A DNA stretch of 64,000 bases from the NCBI GenBank assembly GCA_001414485.1, contig LLEY01000069.1, positions 1-64,000 of the forward strand, in the 5' to 3' direction. Within the stretch, counting starts at the first letter, position 1; every line of letters begins with the position of its first letter. Origin of the DNA: Calycina herbarum (lineage: Eukaryota; Ascomycota; Leotiomycetes; Helotiales; Pezizellaceae). The notes below the pieces were generated by a model. That model was given only the letters and a program-made list of their open reading frames with translations. It did no database searches and was not told the DNA's origin. A program made the position numbers and the translations under genes. Shown here piece by piece: positions 11,544 to 23,600 of this stretch.

Positions 11544-14500
11544 CTATTGAAGTTTCGCCATGCGTTTTGACATGCTATAACAAAAGTTAGTACATGAATC
11601 TCAAAAACGCAAGGACAGGATTAGGAAAAAACTTACAAATCAAAGAATGCAAATTGACTAGGCGAGCTCCCAAACGAATAAACGAATCTCGAAGCAAGGT
11701 AAGACCCAAAGATGGCTCTCAAATAATTATCCGGAACCCGCTCAACGATCAAATCCAAGCCAATCTTCTCAAGCAAGAGCTTAGGGAGAGCATCTTCCAA
11801 GACGGATCGTCGGAGTGCCTCGTTCTTCCAGAGGTCCGTCTTTTGCAACTCCTCGTCGAGCTTGGTGATGGCAATACTGAGGGTGTCGCTGAGTGTGCTT
11901 CGTGGGATCTTGGTTTGCTTGTGTTCGCGCCAGATGGCTTCGAATTCAAGTCTGGCGTTCTCCTTGATGATTTCTTGGACACCGTTGACATATGCCTTGT
12001 AGAATTCTGGGATTTGACCACCGTTGCTGACACACATGTTTTCAACGAAGCCGGCGTCATCGAAACTCAAACTGGCAAGGACTTCGAGTGATGATGAAGT
12101 GACACCCCCCTTGTTTGCACTAGCATCCTTGAAGAGAATACAGCCTGCAGCCTCGAGACGGAGTTTGGCATCTTGTGTGATGAAGAGATTGGCTCCCTCG
12201 ACGATGTATGGAATGGTGGATTTGCCATTCTTGATGAGCTTTCCAACACTAGCGAGGTCGATGGACTCGGGGCGACCACCACATGGAACAAAGGAGTCGG
12301 TGAAACCAGTCTCACGAAGGTGGAAGGTGTTACGGAAGACTGTGCCGTTGGTGACGAGTTCTCCTGTGGGAAGCTTGACGTTCATCTCGTCGACAAGAAC
12401 TCTGTACCCAGCCTTTGAAAGCTTGCTGATATCGAATTCAGAAATCATGACACGCTTCTTGGCCAAGCGAATAAGCTCCTCGTGATTGATTCCATTAGGG
12501 TCAACGAGAACGCCAGATCCGTCAACAATCGAAGTGTACTTCTCATTGCTGAGCAAGATTTCGTTGCTCCCAAGATCACCATCAGGTCCTCCAGTCTGCA
12601 TCTTTCGAATCTTGCTAGGGTCCAACTCCAGCTTTCGGTAAATACCTTTGATGTATTCGCGAACGGATAGAGTGGTCATACCATACTCATCATGAGGAAT
12701 ACCACCGAGCTTTGGTGACTTTCCAGTGAAGAATGACTTCCACCATGGCGCAGAACGCTTTCGCGCGTGTTCGGTAGCCCAGTCAACGAGGTCCGCAGTA
12801 TTTTCATCAGGACCCATGAAAAGAATCTCTTGCTTTCCGTACAAATCGACGATAGGATTCTTGATTCCAGGAGAGGTAGGTGGTAGAAGAAGATCCATGA
12901 TACTATCAATGTACTTCTCGAATGCGACTGAACCCTTGTCTTGGTGTGCAGCATCAAGGAGAATAACACCCTTGGAACCACCTTCGGGAATATCCTTGTT
13001 CTTGCGTTGTTGTGTGTTTGCAAGACCATAGTTCTCATCAAACATTCGTCGAGCATTGATAGAGTAGGCCTCCTTGTTTCGAGATTTGACAATGCGGATA
13101 CCACCTCTGGCAATATCTCGGAAACGGAGGTGGAAACCACGCGACTCCGAGCTGATTACCAAGAACATACCATATAGTGGCTGTGGGTACTCGAGTTCTG
13201 GAAGGAACGATGGGTTGAGGCGGAAACTGAGGGCGACCTTGGTTGGTGTGTAGAAGTTGGTTTTGAGGAGAGCATTGTTGAAAATTCGGAAGGCAGTCAT
13301 GACCATCTCCTCGTGCTCGTTGGCAACCGTTCGGGAGATCAATTCCTTGAGTTGGTTGTCTGACAAGACCTCAGCCGACGGGGTTGGAGGAATAAAATCA
13401 TCCTCATGACCTGGTGCAAATGCAAGATGAGTGCTGGCGAATGATGCATATAGTGACTTGACAAGTCCCGGTTGCGAATGGATGATTTCAGCAATGTAAG
13501 CGGCTGTGAAAGTCTCAGTTCTCAATCGGCGCTTGATTTTTGACAAAATCTCAATGTGAAGACTGTTTGACGTGTCTAGTGCAGATACGAGCGACGAGTA
13601 TTCCGAACCTATGTGTTGTTAGCTTAAAGTTCAAACAAAGGGGTCGTGATGGACCGATCAGAAACCAGGGGTGATTTAAGGTGCACATACCAAGACGATT
13701 CAAGAAATGTTGAACAAATACCCAGAGACAATGCCCGTAGATAGTCTCTTGCAAGCTCAACCTACCACTAGCAAAGAGTGACTGGAATTTGTTTTGAGGG
13801 ATGCAGTAAAGCAGAGAGATCTCCTTGGTGATTTGATGAATTGACTGGCGGAGAGGAGGAAATCTTGTCGAAGTCTCGGCGATGGGTGCAGGCTTGAGAT
13901 AAAGACAGATGACAGTAATGCCATTAGAGAATTGCTCGACATATTTTCTTGAGCTCGTGACCCCTGTAACCCGTGATCAGCTTCAAGATAAAAAAAATGG
14001 CGGGGTAAGGTGGGGTAACAAACCATAAGAATGGTAAAGATGAGAGAGAGCACTGAACATTCCAGTTGCAGTTCGACGACGGAACGCTACTACGAGACGA
14101 ACCTCCTTGGAACCCTCAATGTCAAAGACTTCGATGACAGGTCCTGTTCTGGCAACAGCAAGTTCAATAATCTCCTGGTAAATTTGTTTGGTGTTGCTCG
14201 TGGCTTTAGCGAGGAACATGCGGTCGGAGATGAGCTCCAGTCTTGTCTCCTGAGGAGAAGGATTCGAGTCAACAAACAGACATTGGTAGACGAAATAACA
14301 ACGCATCGTGGTTCTCGATTGAGCGGTGCCTGTCAAGTTGGACGGGGATCTGAATGTCTCGACACGGTAGACATTGTTGCCGGAAGCTGAAGCATCGAGG
14401 TACTTGCTTTCAATTCTATGTTCGTAGCGTGGACCATCAATTCTGCTGATACCAGGCTCACTTGTATCGATATAAATTGCGTGGTCTACCGCCTCCATGT

Positions 14501-15096
14501 CCAATCGAATCTCCTGGACCTTGTCTTCTCTGGCATACGCCGAAATTTTGGCAGCATAGAGGGAGGTGATGTTGGAGACGATGGCCTTGACATTTTCGGT
14601 TTGGAAGTATACGTCGTCAATGCCGAGTTCATTGTAGAACCAGTTGATTTGATTGTCGATAAGCTCTGATGGGATCCAACCGCCTTCTTCAATGAGACCC
14701 TTAACTGCGATTTGTCAGTTGCTGCTTAGTGTTTGACTCTTGCACACACTCACCTTCGACCATTTGTGCCTGCTTGCCCTTGAACTCGGGTGCAATGTAG
14801 CCAACCGTGGCAGAACGCAGAGTGCGGTGCCCATTGCCATTGCCATTGCCACTGAGGTTCTTGTATGGTATGCTAAAGTGTGCGGGCTGAGGAGAGGGTT
14901 GACGGCCAGGAGTTCTCGAGACTTGGTCTACCAGCTTGTGGACAGGACCTTGGGTGTCTGCCATGATGTCGATGGGTTCGTGGTATTCGGAGAAGTCAAT
15001 TGGAGGACAAAAGATATCAATTGGTTCGTGGTATTCTGGGAAAGCGACTGGCGAACCAAGCAGGTCAGCAGTGTTTAAGGTAAGAGTTTTGGCCAT
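11544..15096 (-). CDS. GDH2: NAD-specific glutamate dehydrogenase (large, about 1100 aa type)
   Basis: Catabolic enzyme converting glutamate to 2-oxoglutarate and ammonium with NAD+, linking amino-acid breakdown to the citric acid cycle. Five exons (14754-15096, 14024-14704, 13691-13963, 11637-13608, 11544-11574) sum to 3300 nt, 1099 aa, in line with fungal NAD-GDH. Conserved blocks include FRDIARGGIR, EGGSKGVILLD, GGPDGDLGSNEIL and PCGGRPESI of the dehydrogenase core. The long main frame appears to stop at 11633, but that TAA is part of a GTAAGT donor. Splicing to 11574 gives the ending FFDFMSKRMAKLQ, which fits the family better. Near the N-terminus the phrase EYHEPIDI occurs twice, 23 residues apart. 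That segment is not part of the conserved domain, and translation could instead begin at the later MADTQ. Divergent from kynureninase. Confidence 0.95.
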
Positions 15097-17432
15097 GATG
15101 GGCAGGCAAAATATGTGTATGAAGTTGGAGCGGTTCTTGCGTGAATCCGCGGGGTTGAAGGAAGAGTCACCAAGTGAGGGTGATAAGGAAGGGGAGAGGT
15201 GGGCCTTGATATCAACAACCGGTCTGTTATGAATGCTGTTTTGCCCTGACCACTCTGGGATATCAAACTCTATTACTTACCGAGACAACGCTATTAGCTC
15301 TAGCAGCTCCTAATCTCTAAGGACACAGCCACACGAGGTTGCGCGATAGTACTGGAATTGAGCGTCACACAAGCCTTCCTATCTATGAGTCTATGCAAAC
15401 TGCAGTCTGACCGTTTCTCGAGAGACGGTGAGGCAATTAGCCCCTTGCTTTGCGGTGGATGATAGGAGCGATAAGCAAGTACGAAGCAGCTAGGAGGGGG
15501 ACAGCAGTTGGTCCTGGCACGATAATGTGATTTTCCGTGGTATGCGGCAATGCAGCGGTCTGGAAGTACCAGATCTCTCGGGCAGTTATTGCTTCTTCCC
15601 GGGCTCCTGCTGGTGGTGTACGAGGGGAGATGTAGGTGGGCAGCGGGAGGGAGGTGGGGATGGTAGGTAGTGGTGTGACGTCTAAGCTAAGCTGAGTAGA
15701 GCTGAAGAAGCGGATCAGCACTATGATGATATCTAGAGATTCAAAGAAAGACGATTCCGGTTTCGTCCCAAGTGGCTCGCCTTTGCCATACAACACACCT
15801 TGGCGCGTACTGAACCAAACAAGGTACAAGTACTCGTATGAGGTGAGGGATCTACTTCGGGAGCTGCCCGCCGCTGCAGTGAGCAGAGCCGTACGTACCG
15901 TGTGGAGGGGTTATCTGCCGATGGACGAGGAACGGTGTCAAAGGAATCAACCAAGAGATAAGAGATCCTGGATAGGGGGCAGCTAAGACGGTGACAGTGA
16001 CTGTGCTGAGGTGAGGAGGAGGATAATGCTGAGGAGGAGGGTGGAGTGAAGAAGGGCTTCTTATTTGCTTCGTATAGGCAATATAATGATCCAAATATAT
16101 TCACATCTCGTCGCCGGGCCCTCGAGGTATTAAATACTCTCTCCTCCAGTGCCTCGTCGTTGGTGGTTCCCAGGGTCCATGACCAAGGAGGGGCAAGCAC
16201 CGCCTGAATTTTCCCTCCGCAGAAAACTTGTTGCCAGTTGCATGGCAAAAGATGGCGTCTTTCCGGCTCTCGTTCCTGAACCTGACTATCATTCCAATGT
16301 TATCTTGTTGTGCCTGCAGCCAAAGCGATACGACTGAAAACCCCGTCGGCTATTCAAGGCTCTGTATAAGCTAGTCCCGTTTGGGCAGTGACGTCGGCAG
16401 TAGTCATTTATTTAAATGGAGAAGAACCTTGCTAGGTCCGCCTTCCGGGTGGTTTCTATTTCAGTCTTCGTACAAACTTCTAGAATTTGGATCAAATATC
16501 CACTTAAAATATGTTGGTTTTTTTGAAGAGATTTCTAGTTAGATAGTGCCACAGCTCCCGTCAACTCGACGTCTATCTAGAAACAGAAGTGGCCACATAA
16601 AATCTCGCCAATTTCTCTGGTGACAGTAACCCAATGGAGTCGATGGCCATTTTTTCCCCGTTCCCCGCCACAGTCGTGTTCCGTGTACTTGTACACCGTC
16701 CGACTTCCCGAACAAATTTACGATTGAAAATGAGAAGACATCCTAGAATTCTGCCCCAGATTTCACTCCTCTCAGTGGGTCTTCCTAGACGTTTTTGGTC
16801 CCGTGAAAAGAATAAAACCTTCCAGCTTGGACACACGAGCCTAATAACGTCCTTCCCATTGCCCAGGTGCTTTCGCAGTCCCATGACATTTCCTATGACA
16901 CTTCATGACTAAGGCGAGCCAATACCGCGCTTCGCTTTTGTTTTGAAGGGGTAATAGTTTTGAACTCACGAGAAGATTCTGCGTCTAGAATTGACCTTTA
17001 ATCTTCTATGGTGTTGATTCATCAGAAATTGCAACATCTCATGACACATACTTGCAGTTCTTGTTACCCCATCCCAAGTTTCAATTGCAAATAGTCCACC
17101 GCACCGCCATTTCTCCACAACTCTGAAGCTGCCCTGAAGTCACCAAGTGGCACCTACCTCAGCTTCCCCGGATTCTCCTCAATTCTCCTCAACTGACGCT
17201 TGCATTTCTCGACCTCCGGACCGCCTCCGCCTTCCTTCCGAGCAAGCCAGAAGTTTGTAGAAAGACAATTACTTCATCTTTCACCGCTAAGCCAAGCGCC
17301 TGCTTCTCAATCACTTACCTATTGACCACGCACCCTTGCCAGACCAGCTGGCCCTCTGCAAATTAGCCCTCTGCAAATTAGCATACCTCCTCATTGATCC
17401 ATTCGGAAAAGTCAAAGGTCAAAGCTATTGCT
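15097..17432. other. Divergent intergenic region, GDH2 and kynureninase
   Basis: About 2.3 kb separates two divergent start codons. It probably holds both promoters and long 5' leaders. The stretch 17280-17432 is pyrimidine-rich with a duplicated phrase (GCCCTCTGCAAATTAG, twice near 17350-17382) just before the kynureninase start. Several frames of 60-170 codons exist on both strands, but none shows family motifs or coding-like composition. Confidence 0.45.
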
Positions 17433-19363
17433 ATGGACGATAAATGCACACACGTGTCGTCGAGCAGAGATTATCCCGTGTCTCTTGATGCCCAAGACCC
17501 CCCTTCCAGCATCCGCGACCAATTTCTCATCCCTACAAAGGCATCATTGAGAGCCGAAAGCTTGTCAGAAGCAGGTAAGAGCACGTTATTTTCGTCCCAA
17601 CAAATCCTCCCTTGCTTCCCTTCCCTACCTTACGCAAAATACTAAGACGAGCTTTTTCAGCAGAGTCTCGTGATCTCACCTCATCAGATGATGGTCATGA
17701 CTCTTGTATTTATCTCTGCGGGAACTCCCTGGGACCTCAGCCAAAACTCGTATCCAAACGCATACATGAGCATTTGAGCAAGTGGTCAAGCCTAGGCGTG
17801 TTTGGTCACTTCAAGCCCTTATCCGGAACCCCTTTGCCAACATGGGTCGATGCTGATGAAAAGGTTGCGGAATGCATGGCTCCAATAGTTGGGGCACTGC
17901 CGTCGGAGGTGGCAGTTATGCAGACCTTAACGGCCAATCTCCACTTCCTTATGAGTGCTTTCTATAAGCCTGATGTCTCTGGACGCCATAAGATTATTTT
18001 GGAAACCAAGGCGTTTCCTTCAGATCATGTTGGTCCTTTTCATTTTTTCCAATTCCTGTCTTCTTTATCTGCTTCCTATTCCTGGACTTTCCAATTCGAA
18101 GTCAAATTCTCTCAATAATCCATGTTGCTTCTCATGATGTTAAGACGAGAGACGACTGGTAATTCTCTAGTGATTTACCTTTCCAAGTCTCAAGTGAGAA
18201 CTGTAGAGCAATCACATATATTCTTCGAGGACGTCTACGAGAATCAGGAATGCGGTTTCTCAATTCTCCTGAACCTACTCGGAGAACATTTATAATTGTA
18301 TGAGAGATTTCACACAATTTTTATTGTGGCAGGTGCAGTCGGAAAAAAGCTCGTCTCAATCACAACAACCATCCCGTTTTCATTGAAGAGAAAAGCTTCA
18401 TACCTTCAATCCCTACTAACGCCCTAGCAGTTCGTCGTCCAAACCCAAATTCGACACCACAATCTGGATCCAGAAACCTCCATGATCACAATCTCTCCCC
18501 CATCCCCGGATAACCCCCTCCTCACAACCGAACACATCATATCAATCCTAAACGAACACGCCAAAGACACCGCCATTCTTCTCCTCCCAGGAATCCAATT
18601 CTACACCGGCCAACTCCTCGACATCCCCACCATAACAACCCACGCCCGCTCCCTAGGAATCTTCGTGATCTGGGATCTCGCTCACGCAGTAGGAAACGTT
18701 CCCCTGCAACTCCACGACTGGGATGTCGATGCAGCAATATGGTGTACCTACAAATATCTCAACAGCGGACCTGGATCCATCGGTGGTTTATTCCTGCACC
18801 AAAACCATGCGAATTCAACTGTTAATAGACTCTCGGGTTGGTGGGGAAGTGCAAAAAGTACGAGGTTTGAGATGGATAATCAGTACTCTCCTATTCCTGG
18901 AGCCGCGGGTTTCCAGGTTTCGAACCCGAGTATTCTCGATATCACATCTTTATCGGCGAGTCTTGAAGTTTTTGCTGGGGCAGGTGGGATGCAAGTTCTC
19001 CGCGCCAAATCCTTGAGCATGACGGCTTACCTCGAGAATCTCCTCCTCAAATCCAAGGCATTCACTGAAAACTTATTCTCGATCATCACGCCCAAAGATC
19101 CAGCACAAAGAGGCGCACAACTGAGTCTCAAACTCCAAGAGGGCTTACTGGATGTCGTCATGGAGGAATTGGTCAGGAGGAGTGTGGTGGTTGATGAGAG
19201 ACGACCGGATGTTGTTCGTGTTGCGCCTGCGCCTTTGTTCAACACTTTTGAAGACTGCTGGGGATTTGTAAAGGCGTTTGGGGAGGCGCTTGATATTGCT
19301 GTCACGGCGAAGAATGGAGAGGGGAAGGTTGAGGGAAGTGAGAAGTTGTTGAAGACTACTTAA
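17433..19363 (+). CDS. BNA5: Kynureninase (L-kynurenine hydrolase)
   Basis: PLP enzyme of tryptophan breakdown and de novo NAD synthesis. It cleaves kynurenine to anthranilate and alanine, or 3-hydroxykynurenine to 3-hydroxyanthranilate. Exons 17433-17574, 17661-18028 and 18431-19363 sum to 1443 nt, 480 aa. Family blocks visible are YLCGNSLGPQPK, FPSDH, LLLPGIQFYTGQ, DLAHAVGN, WCTYKYLNSGPG with the PLP-binding lysine at 278, and the SNPSILDI region. The first exon uses the ATG at 17433; no upstream in-frame ATG exists. The second intron is unusual: 402 bp long, starting GTTGGT. It is placed there because FPSDH must be followed directly by a segment like FVVQTQIRHHNLDPE, which begins at 18431. 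Fungal genomes often carry more than one kynureninase; only this copy is visible. Confidence 0.93.
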
Positions 19364-19731
19364 GCTGATAGGTTGCTGGGAATGGGAGTTCTTGGGTTAA
19401 ATTCATAGAATTAATTTCTCTTTACTCAACCGAGGTACTAAGTTTTCAAGTAGCCTAGTCTCTATGACAATATATCAACCATACTTTTTTTTATAAAAAA
19501 ATATAAAAAATATAAAACATAAAAAAAGCTTGATAATCAGATCCGTACACGAGGTAGGTACTCTCACTATTCCTCCAGCATATAGTTGTAGGGAGGGCAG
19601 TGAACGAAGCTCGAAAATTGTTAGTTGTACTTCTTTAACCAACGACCAGGGTCTCCGTAAATACACCAGTACAATCACATCTAAAATATCTAGGCGAATT
19701 GAGTCAACCGCTTCAATAGGTTTCCGTTAAT
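19364..19731. other. 3' region between kynureninase and an acidic exon
   Basis: No gene. A/T-rich tracts at 19483-19530 look like 3' untranslated sequence. Confidence 0.4.
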
Positions 19732-19845
19732 TTAGCCATTGTCGTCATCCAAGTCCATTCTTTCCATTGCCGTCGTTCCATCTTCGTCCTCGCTTTCGTC
19801 CTCGTCCACACTATTAGTATCGCAGACCAGATCAGCGTAGGGAGA
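19732..19845 (-). other. Likely C-terminal coding exon with an acidic tail
   Basis: Reading the minus strand from an acceptor-like TTTCTAAAG gives 37 codons ending in TAA. The peptide begins SPYADLVCDTNS and then becomes very acidic (DEDESEDEDG, ending DLDDDNG). That composition, a CTAAC branch point just upstream, and the stop suggest a real last exon. The matching upstream exon is not certain. A coding-like stretch at about 19905-19980 (it reads TINLTVWERGSNNQD) has a donor in the wrong phase, so the gene is either missing a small exon or broken. It may belong with the frame at 20008-20670. Confidence 0.35.
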
Positions 19846-20007
19846 CTTTAGAAATGTTAGTCAAATGCACTGTAGTTGCGATGGGGAAGAAAAGATACTC
19901 GGGAACATATCTTGATTATTCGAACCCCTCTCCCATACGGTTAAATTGATTGTCCTAGGCCCCTCGTATAAAATCATTATTGAAACTTACATTGAATAAA
20001 TCTTTAC

Positions 20008-20670
20008 CTATAGATAAGACTGCCAAATTTCCCAAAGAAAGAATAGCGAACCGTGGATAGGTATTTGGATATAGATCTGAGTTTCGAGAAAACGTAAACC
20101 ATAGTGTACAGCTTTCCCCCGATTTATTTGGTTTTTATGAAATGGCGAAAAACGAATCAGCAAATATCTGCCCAAGTCTTCCCCAACAGTGCCACTAAAG
20201 CAGCAAGAGCCCCATGAACCACTTGCTTTCTCGAGATCTTTGTCCCATTTGGATTGGGCCTGTAGTTGTTCCCGGAATCCCATTGACTGCTTGTATAAAC
20301 TTGTTTTGAGCACACTCGGTTGCAGATATGTATGGATGGCTACCAGTCCCCCTCTGACCCCACAGGGACTTCTTAGGTTGAGGTCGTAGATAGTTCCGGA
20401 GCCCTTGTGGTAAATATATTTACCCCTCCCGCCCCCGATTCCGCATTGATATATGTTCCAGCCCTCGCAAGCCTTGTGGCTGCTGCATAGAGGAGCGTAT
20501 AGGACGAGGTCCGCGGTGGGGTTCCTTGCGTTTCCTTGTGTGTGGTTTCGAGAGACGGTTCGTTGACTATATGAATTGGCTACCGCATTGGAGGAGGCAT
20601 TGGAGGAGGCTTCGGAGGATCTGCCGAAGTTTTTTATATATGTTGCCAGTGATATTCGGTAATCGTCCAT
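20008..20670 (-). CDS. Hypothetical protein, 220 aa, unrecognised
   Basis: An uninterrupted ATG-initiated frame of 220 codons. The first 60 residues are Ser/Asn/Thr-rich with a small internal repeat (SEASSNASSNA). The middle has a Gly- and Cys-containing stretch (CEGWNIYQCGIGGGRGK). The C-terminal part is mixed, with hydrophobic residues at the very end. I recognise no family. The end of the frame is followed by donor-like GTAAAG and GTAAGT sites near 20000-20015, so the true protein may splice on toward the acidic exon at 19732-19845. The surroundings are gene-poor and partly degenerate, so it may not be functional. Confidence 0.35.
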   Translation of the reverse strand: MDDYRISLATYIKNFGRSSEASSNASSNAVANSYSQRTVSRNHTQGNARNPTADLVLYAPLCSSHKACEGWNIYQCGIGGGRGKYIYHKGSGTIYDLNLRSPCGVRGGLVAIHTYLQPSVLKTSLYKQSMGFREQLQAQSKWDKDLEKASGSWGSCCFSGTVGEDLGRYLLIRFSPFHKNQINRGKAVHYGLRFLETQIYIQIPIHGSLFFLWEIWQSYL

Positions 20671-23600
20671 GCTATCGTAGGAGTGTTCTTCTATTCTCGA
20701 ATGCTGTTCGTGGTTGTGTCGTAGATGAAGTCTGGAGTGTTGTTAAGCTGGCTTTAGGCAAATTCAGTCCCCATAATTGCATCACACATAGTGCCCAAGC
20801 TTCAGAAAAGTATCGATGGTGGGTTGGATAGAGTGAATACGGTGTGTGAAATTGGAGCTGCTATGAACGAAGTAGCCGTGCACTCAAGAGCTTGCCCTTG
20901 TGTTCCTCTCCCCGCAACAGCCGGCTAACCACCTTCCTCGACTAAGAATCTGCCATCACCATCACCCTCACCACGTTCATTTCCGCATAATCTGACAGCC
21001 GATTCGAACCTCCTTCCACCATACCCTGCATTCGAATCACTACGACAATCTCCCCCAGAATGAAACATCCGGAGGAGAAGGTTGTCGGTGGGACAAGGGA
21101 CTTGCAAGAGATACCATATTGCGAATGAGGGCTATGAGAAGAGCTTGGTACCTAACACTATCTGCTAAGAAGCGGTCTTGATGAGAAACCATTGTAATGC
21201 GAGAAATTGATGGTTGATTTTGCAACCGTCTTTCTGCGAACACATAAAATAGCTGGGGATTACCATATTTGGAACATATCTGGGCATCAACAGGAGACAC
21301 CAGAGGGGATCGAAATGGAGGACAGGAAAGTAATAAAGAAGGTGTACCTACCTAGTATTGAAATAACAAAATGCTGGCTAACAAGAATCAGGTCATCGTC
21401 ATCGATAAGCCTCGCGGTGGCTCCTTCAGCAATGAACGCGGGCACAGTCTTGTCCGTGGCCTTCCAGAGTCGATTCGCTCCTTCCTCTCTACAGCCGCAG
21501 AAACCGCATGCGATTTATGGCGAAAACACATGGGACTAGGGACTGGGTATGGGTCGAATCACACTTCGAGGTCGTTGGGAGTCAAAATCTGGATGACTGG
21601 AGAGTTCTTTTTTATATTGCCTCCTGTATTTCTTCTGGTTCCTTTCTATGGTGCTCCAAGCGGAGATTCCAAAACGGGGAGGTGATGAGGGGTTTGGACC
21701 GGTGTATGGGCTTATTTGGAGACCGTATGGGGGTAGTGATTGAACCCTTACCTTTTGAAGGATATATTCCAACATTGGTTTGCAGGTTTATCCACGGGAC
21801 TCCCTGGACGACCGCTAATCAATTAGGGTCCCTTGGGCTGGGGCCAGTTGACCAACCTCTCGGGCCAACATTATGTGAACTTGCTCTCTTTTTTCCAAAA
21901 GATAGGAAAGTGGCGATGACCAATGCTGCTGGTCTTTTGCAATCTGCACTTCCGCAAACCAAGTGGCTTGTGAAGTCGATGGTATCAGCAGCTGGTCTAA
22001 CTCAGAAAAGAAAACTTGAATGATTTTTTTCCAATATGGAGCGAAATAAGAAGAAAGTTCTGTTTCATCCTTTTGACTGCTACTTGTTAGGCCATTTGAG
22101 ACAAGGAATAATTTCTTGAAAGATATCGGTTTTCAAGGAGTCATTCCCTATACCTAATGGCCCATGCATATTGCTTTTGAGATAGGTCATCAAAAGGAAA
22201 ACATGTGATCTCAGAAATCGCTTGTTAGACGAAGCCCCTTGTGCGAAGTCTTCTGTTTTCTTGAGTTGCTTCTGCGTTGGGATAACTTTGAAAAGACATT
22301 TCTTTTCAGGAGAATCACTCGTTGACGAGCATTCATTTTTTCTCTTTTGTACATTTATGTTTGTCGTCTTTTAAAACTATACACTGTCAGCGATTGATTG
22401 TGTCTACAGGATGTGGTTTTGCATAGCATAATACTTCTCCTTTGACGCTACCCGAGACCTGTCCAAGGCAGCTAGTCAGCTGATCATAACTTTTACGATT
22501 GTAAAAATTTGAACTCGGGGGATGCTAGCTTTTTATGTTACCCGCCAAGATACTTCATAGATACTGTTCTACTTTACAAGTAGAAAGCCCCTCCATGGAT
22601 TGCAAGTGCAAATCCTCACGTGTTTTTTAGGTTACACGACCCGACATCACCGGCATCAGATGAGATGTTGGAGATGTTGGAGAGACGGCAATATGGAATT
22701 TGGAAGAATGTCTTCTGGTTTGCAGTCCCACAGCCATGCCAGTACGAGTTGAACCCGAGCTTTTCCCCAAGTTGTAACCAGCTCAGTAACGCATGTTGTG
22801 CTCCATCGATCAGTTCATTGGCGTCAGCGAGAGGGCTGGGATGGGAAAATCTATTTCAAGTACGGCCGGTCGCTGCATGTGGGCAATGGAGCATCATTAT
22901 TTTGATGTAGTGGGCGTTCTGGGTAGATGCAGATACGCGGAGTAATACTTCCCGCATCATGATCATCTCCCCCGGTTGTTCTTGTAAAAATGGCAGAGTT
23001 TTGATGGCCATTAATTATTTCCAGTGGTTGATTAGGATGGACACAAAGCTTCAAGGCTTGACAACGGGCGTACACTATACGTCGTTCCTTTAACGCTGTT
23101 TGGGGATGGAGGCCGAGTTAAGTTCCTGAAAACTACACTGGTGCTGATACGATTCCACTCTTGTTTGTATGCAAGTTTTGCAGCGAGATGCCCCAAAGTA
23201 TGGGTCTCGGTTCCGTACTCCATACCCAGGAATCCAATGATTGTGAATATTCCTCAAGTCTGCCTCGTCTCGTCGGGGAACTAGCGTCGGTCTCTCGTGG
23301 TCTTAGCTTTTCTTGAGCTGCGATCGTTCGTTCAAAGGTCCACCAGATCCGCAGTGTTACAGCGGATCGAGGGAGTTTTGATTCCGACCCTGCTGCATTC
23401 TCCCTCCCTTATATTGTGCCCGTGTGGGTTTTTCGTCTGCTTGTATGCTCGTCGGGTTTGAAGTGGGACTGTGATGTGCAATTAAGTTAGCCAAGCCATC
23501 AAACCAAAGACCATGAAGAAAGGGGCATGCTAGGTAGTTGAAAATTACTCACGCCAAACAGACATCTACTCAATCGCTTGGAATCAGACCTTTCTATCAG

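Noticed and set aside
15437..16337. Several frames of 60-171 codons on both strands upstream of GDH2
   Set aside because: They overlap each other, lack motifs, and lie in the expected promoter and leader region of two divergent genes.
21004..21013. B-box-like GGTTCGAATC on the minus strand
   Set aside because: No A box or cloverleaf is found upstream on the same strand.
21508..22023. 171-codon ATG frame on the plus strand
   Set aside because: No recognisable motif, mixed composition, overlapping alternative frames of similar quality; it lies in a stretch that otherwise looks non-coding.
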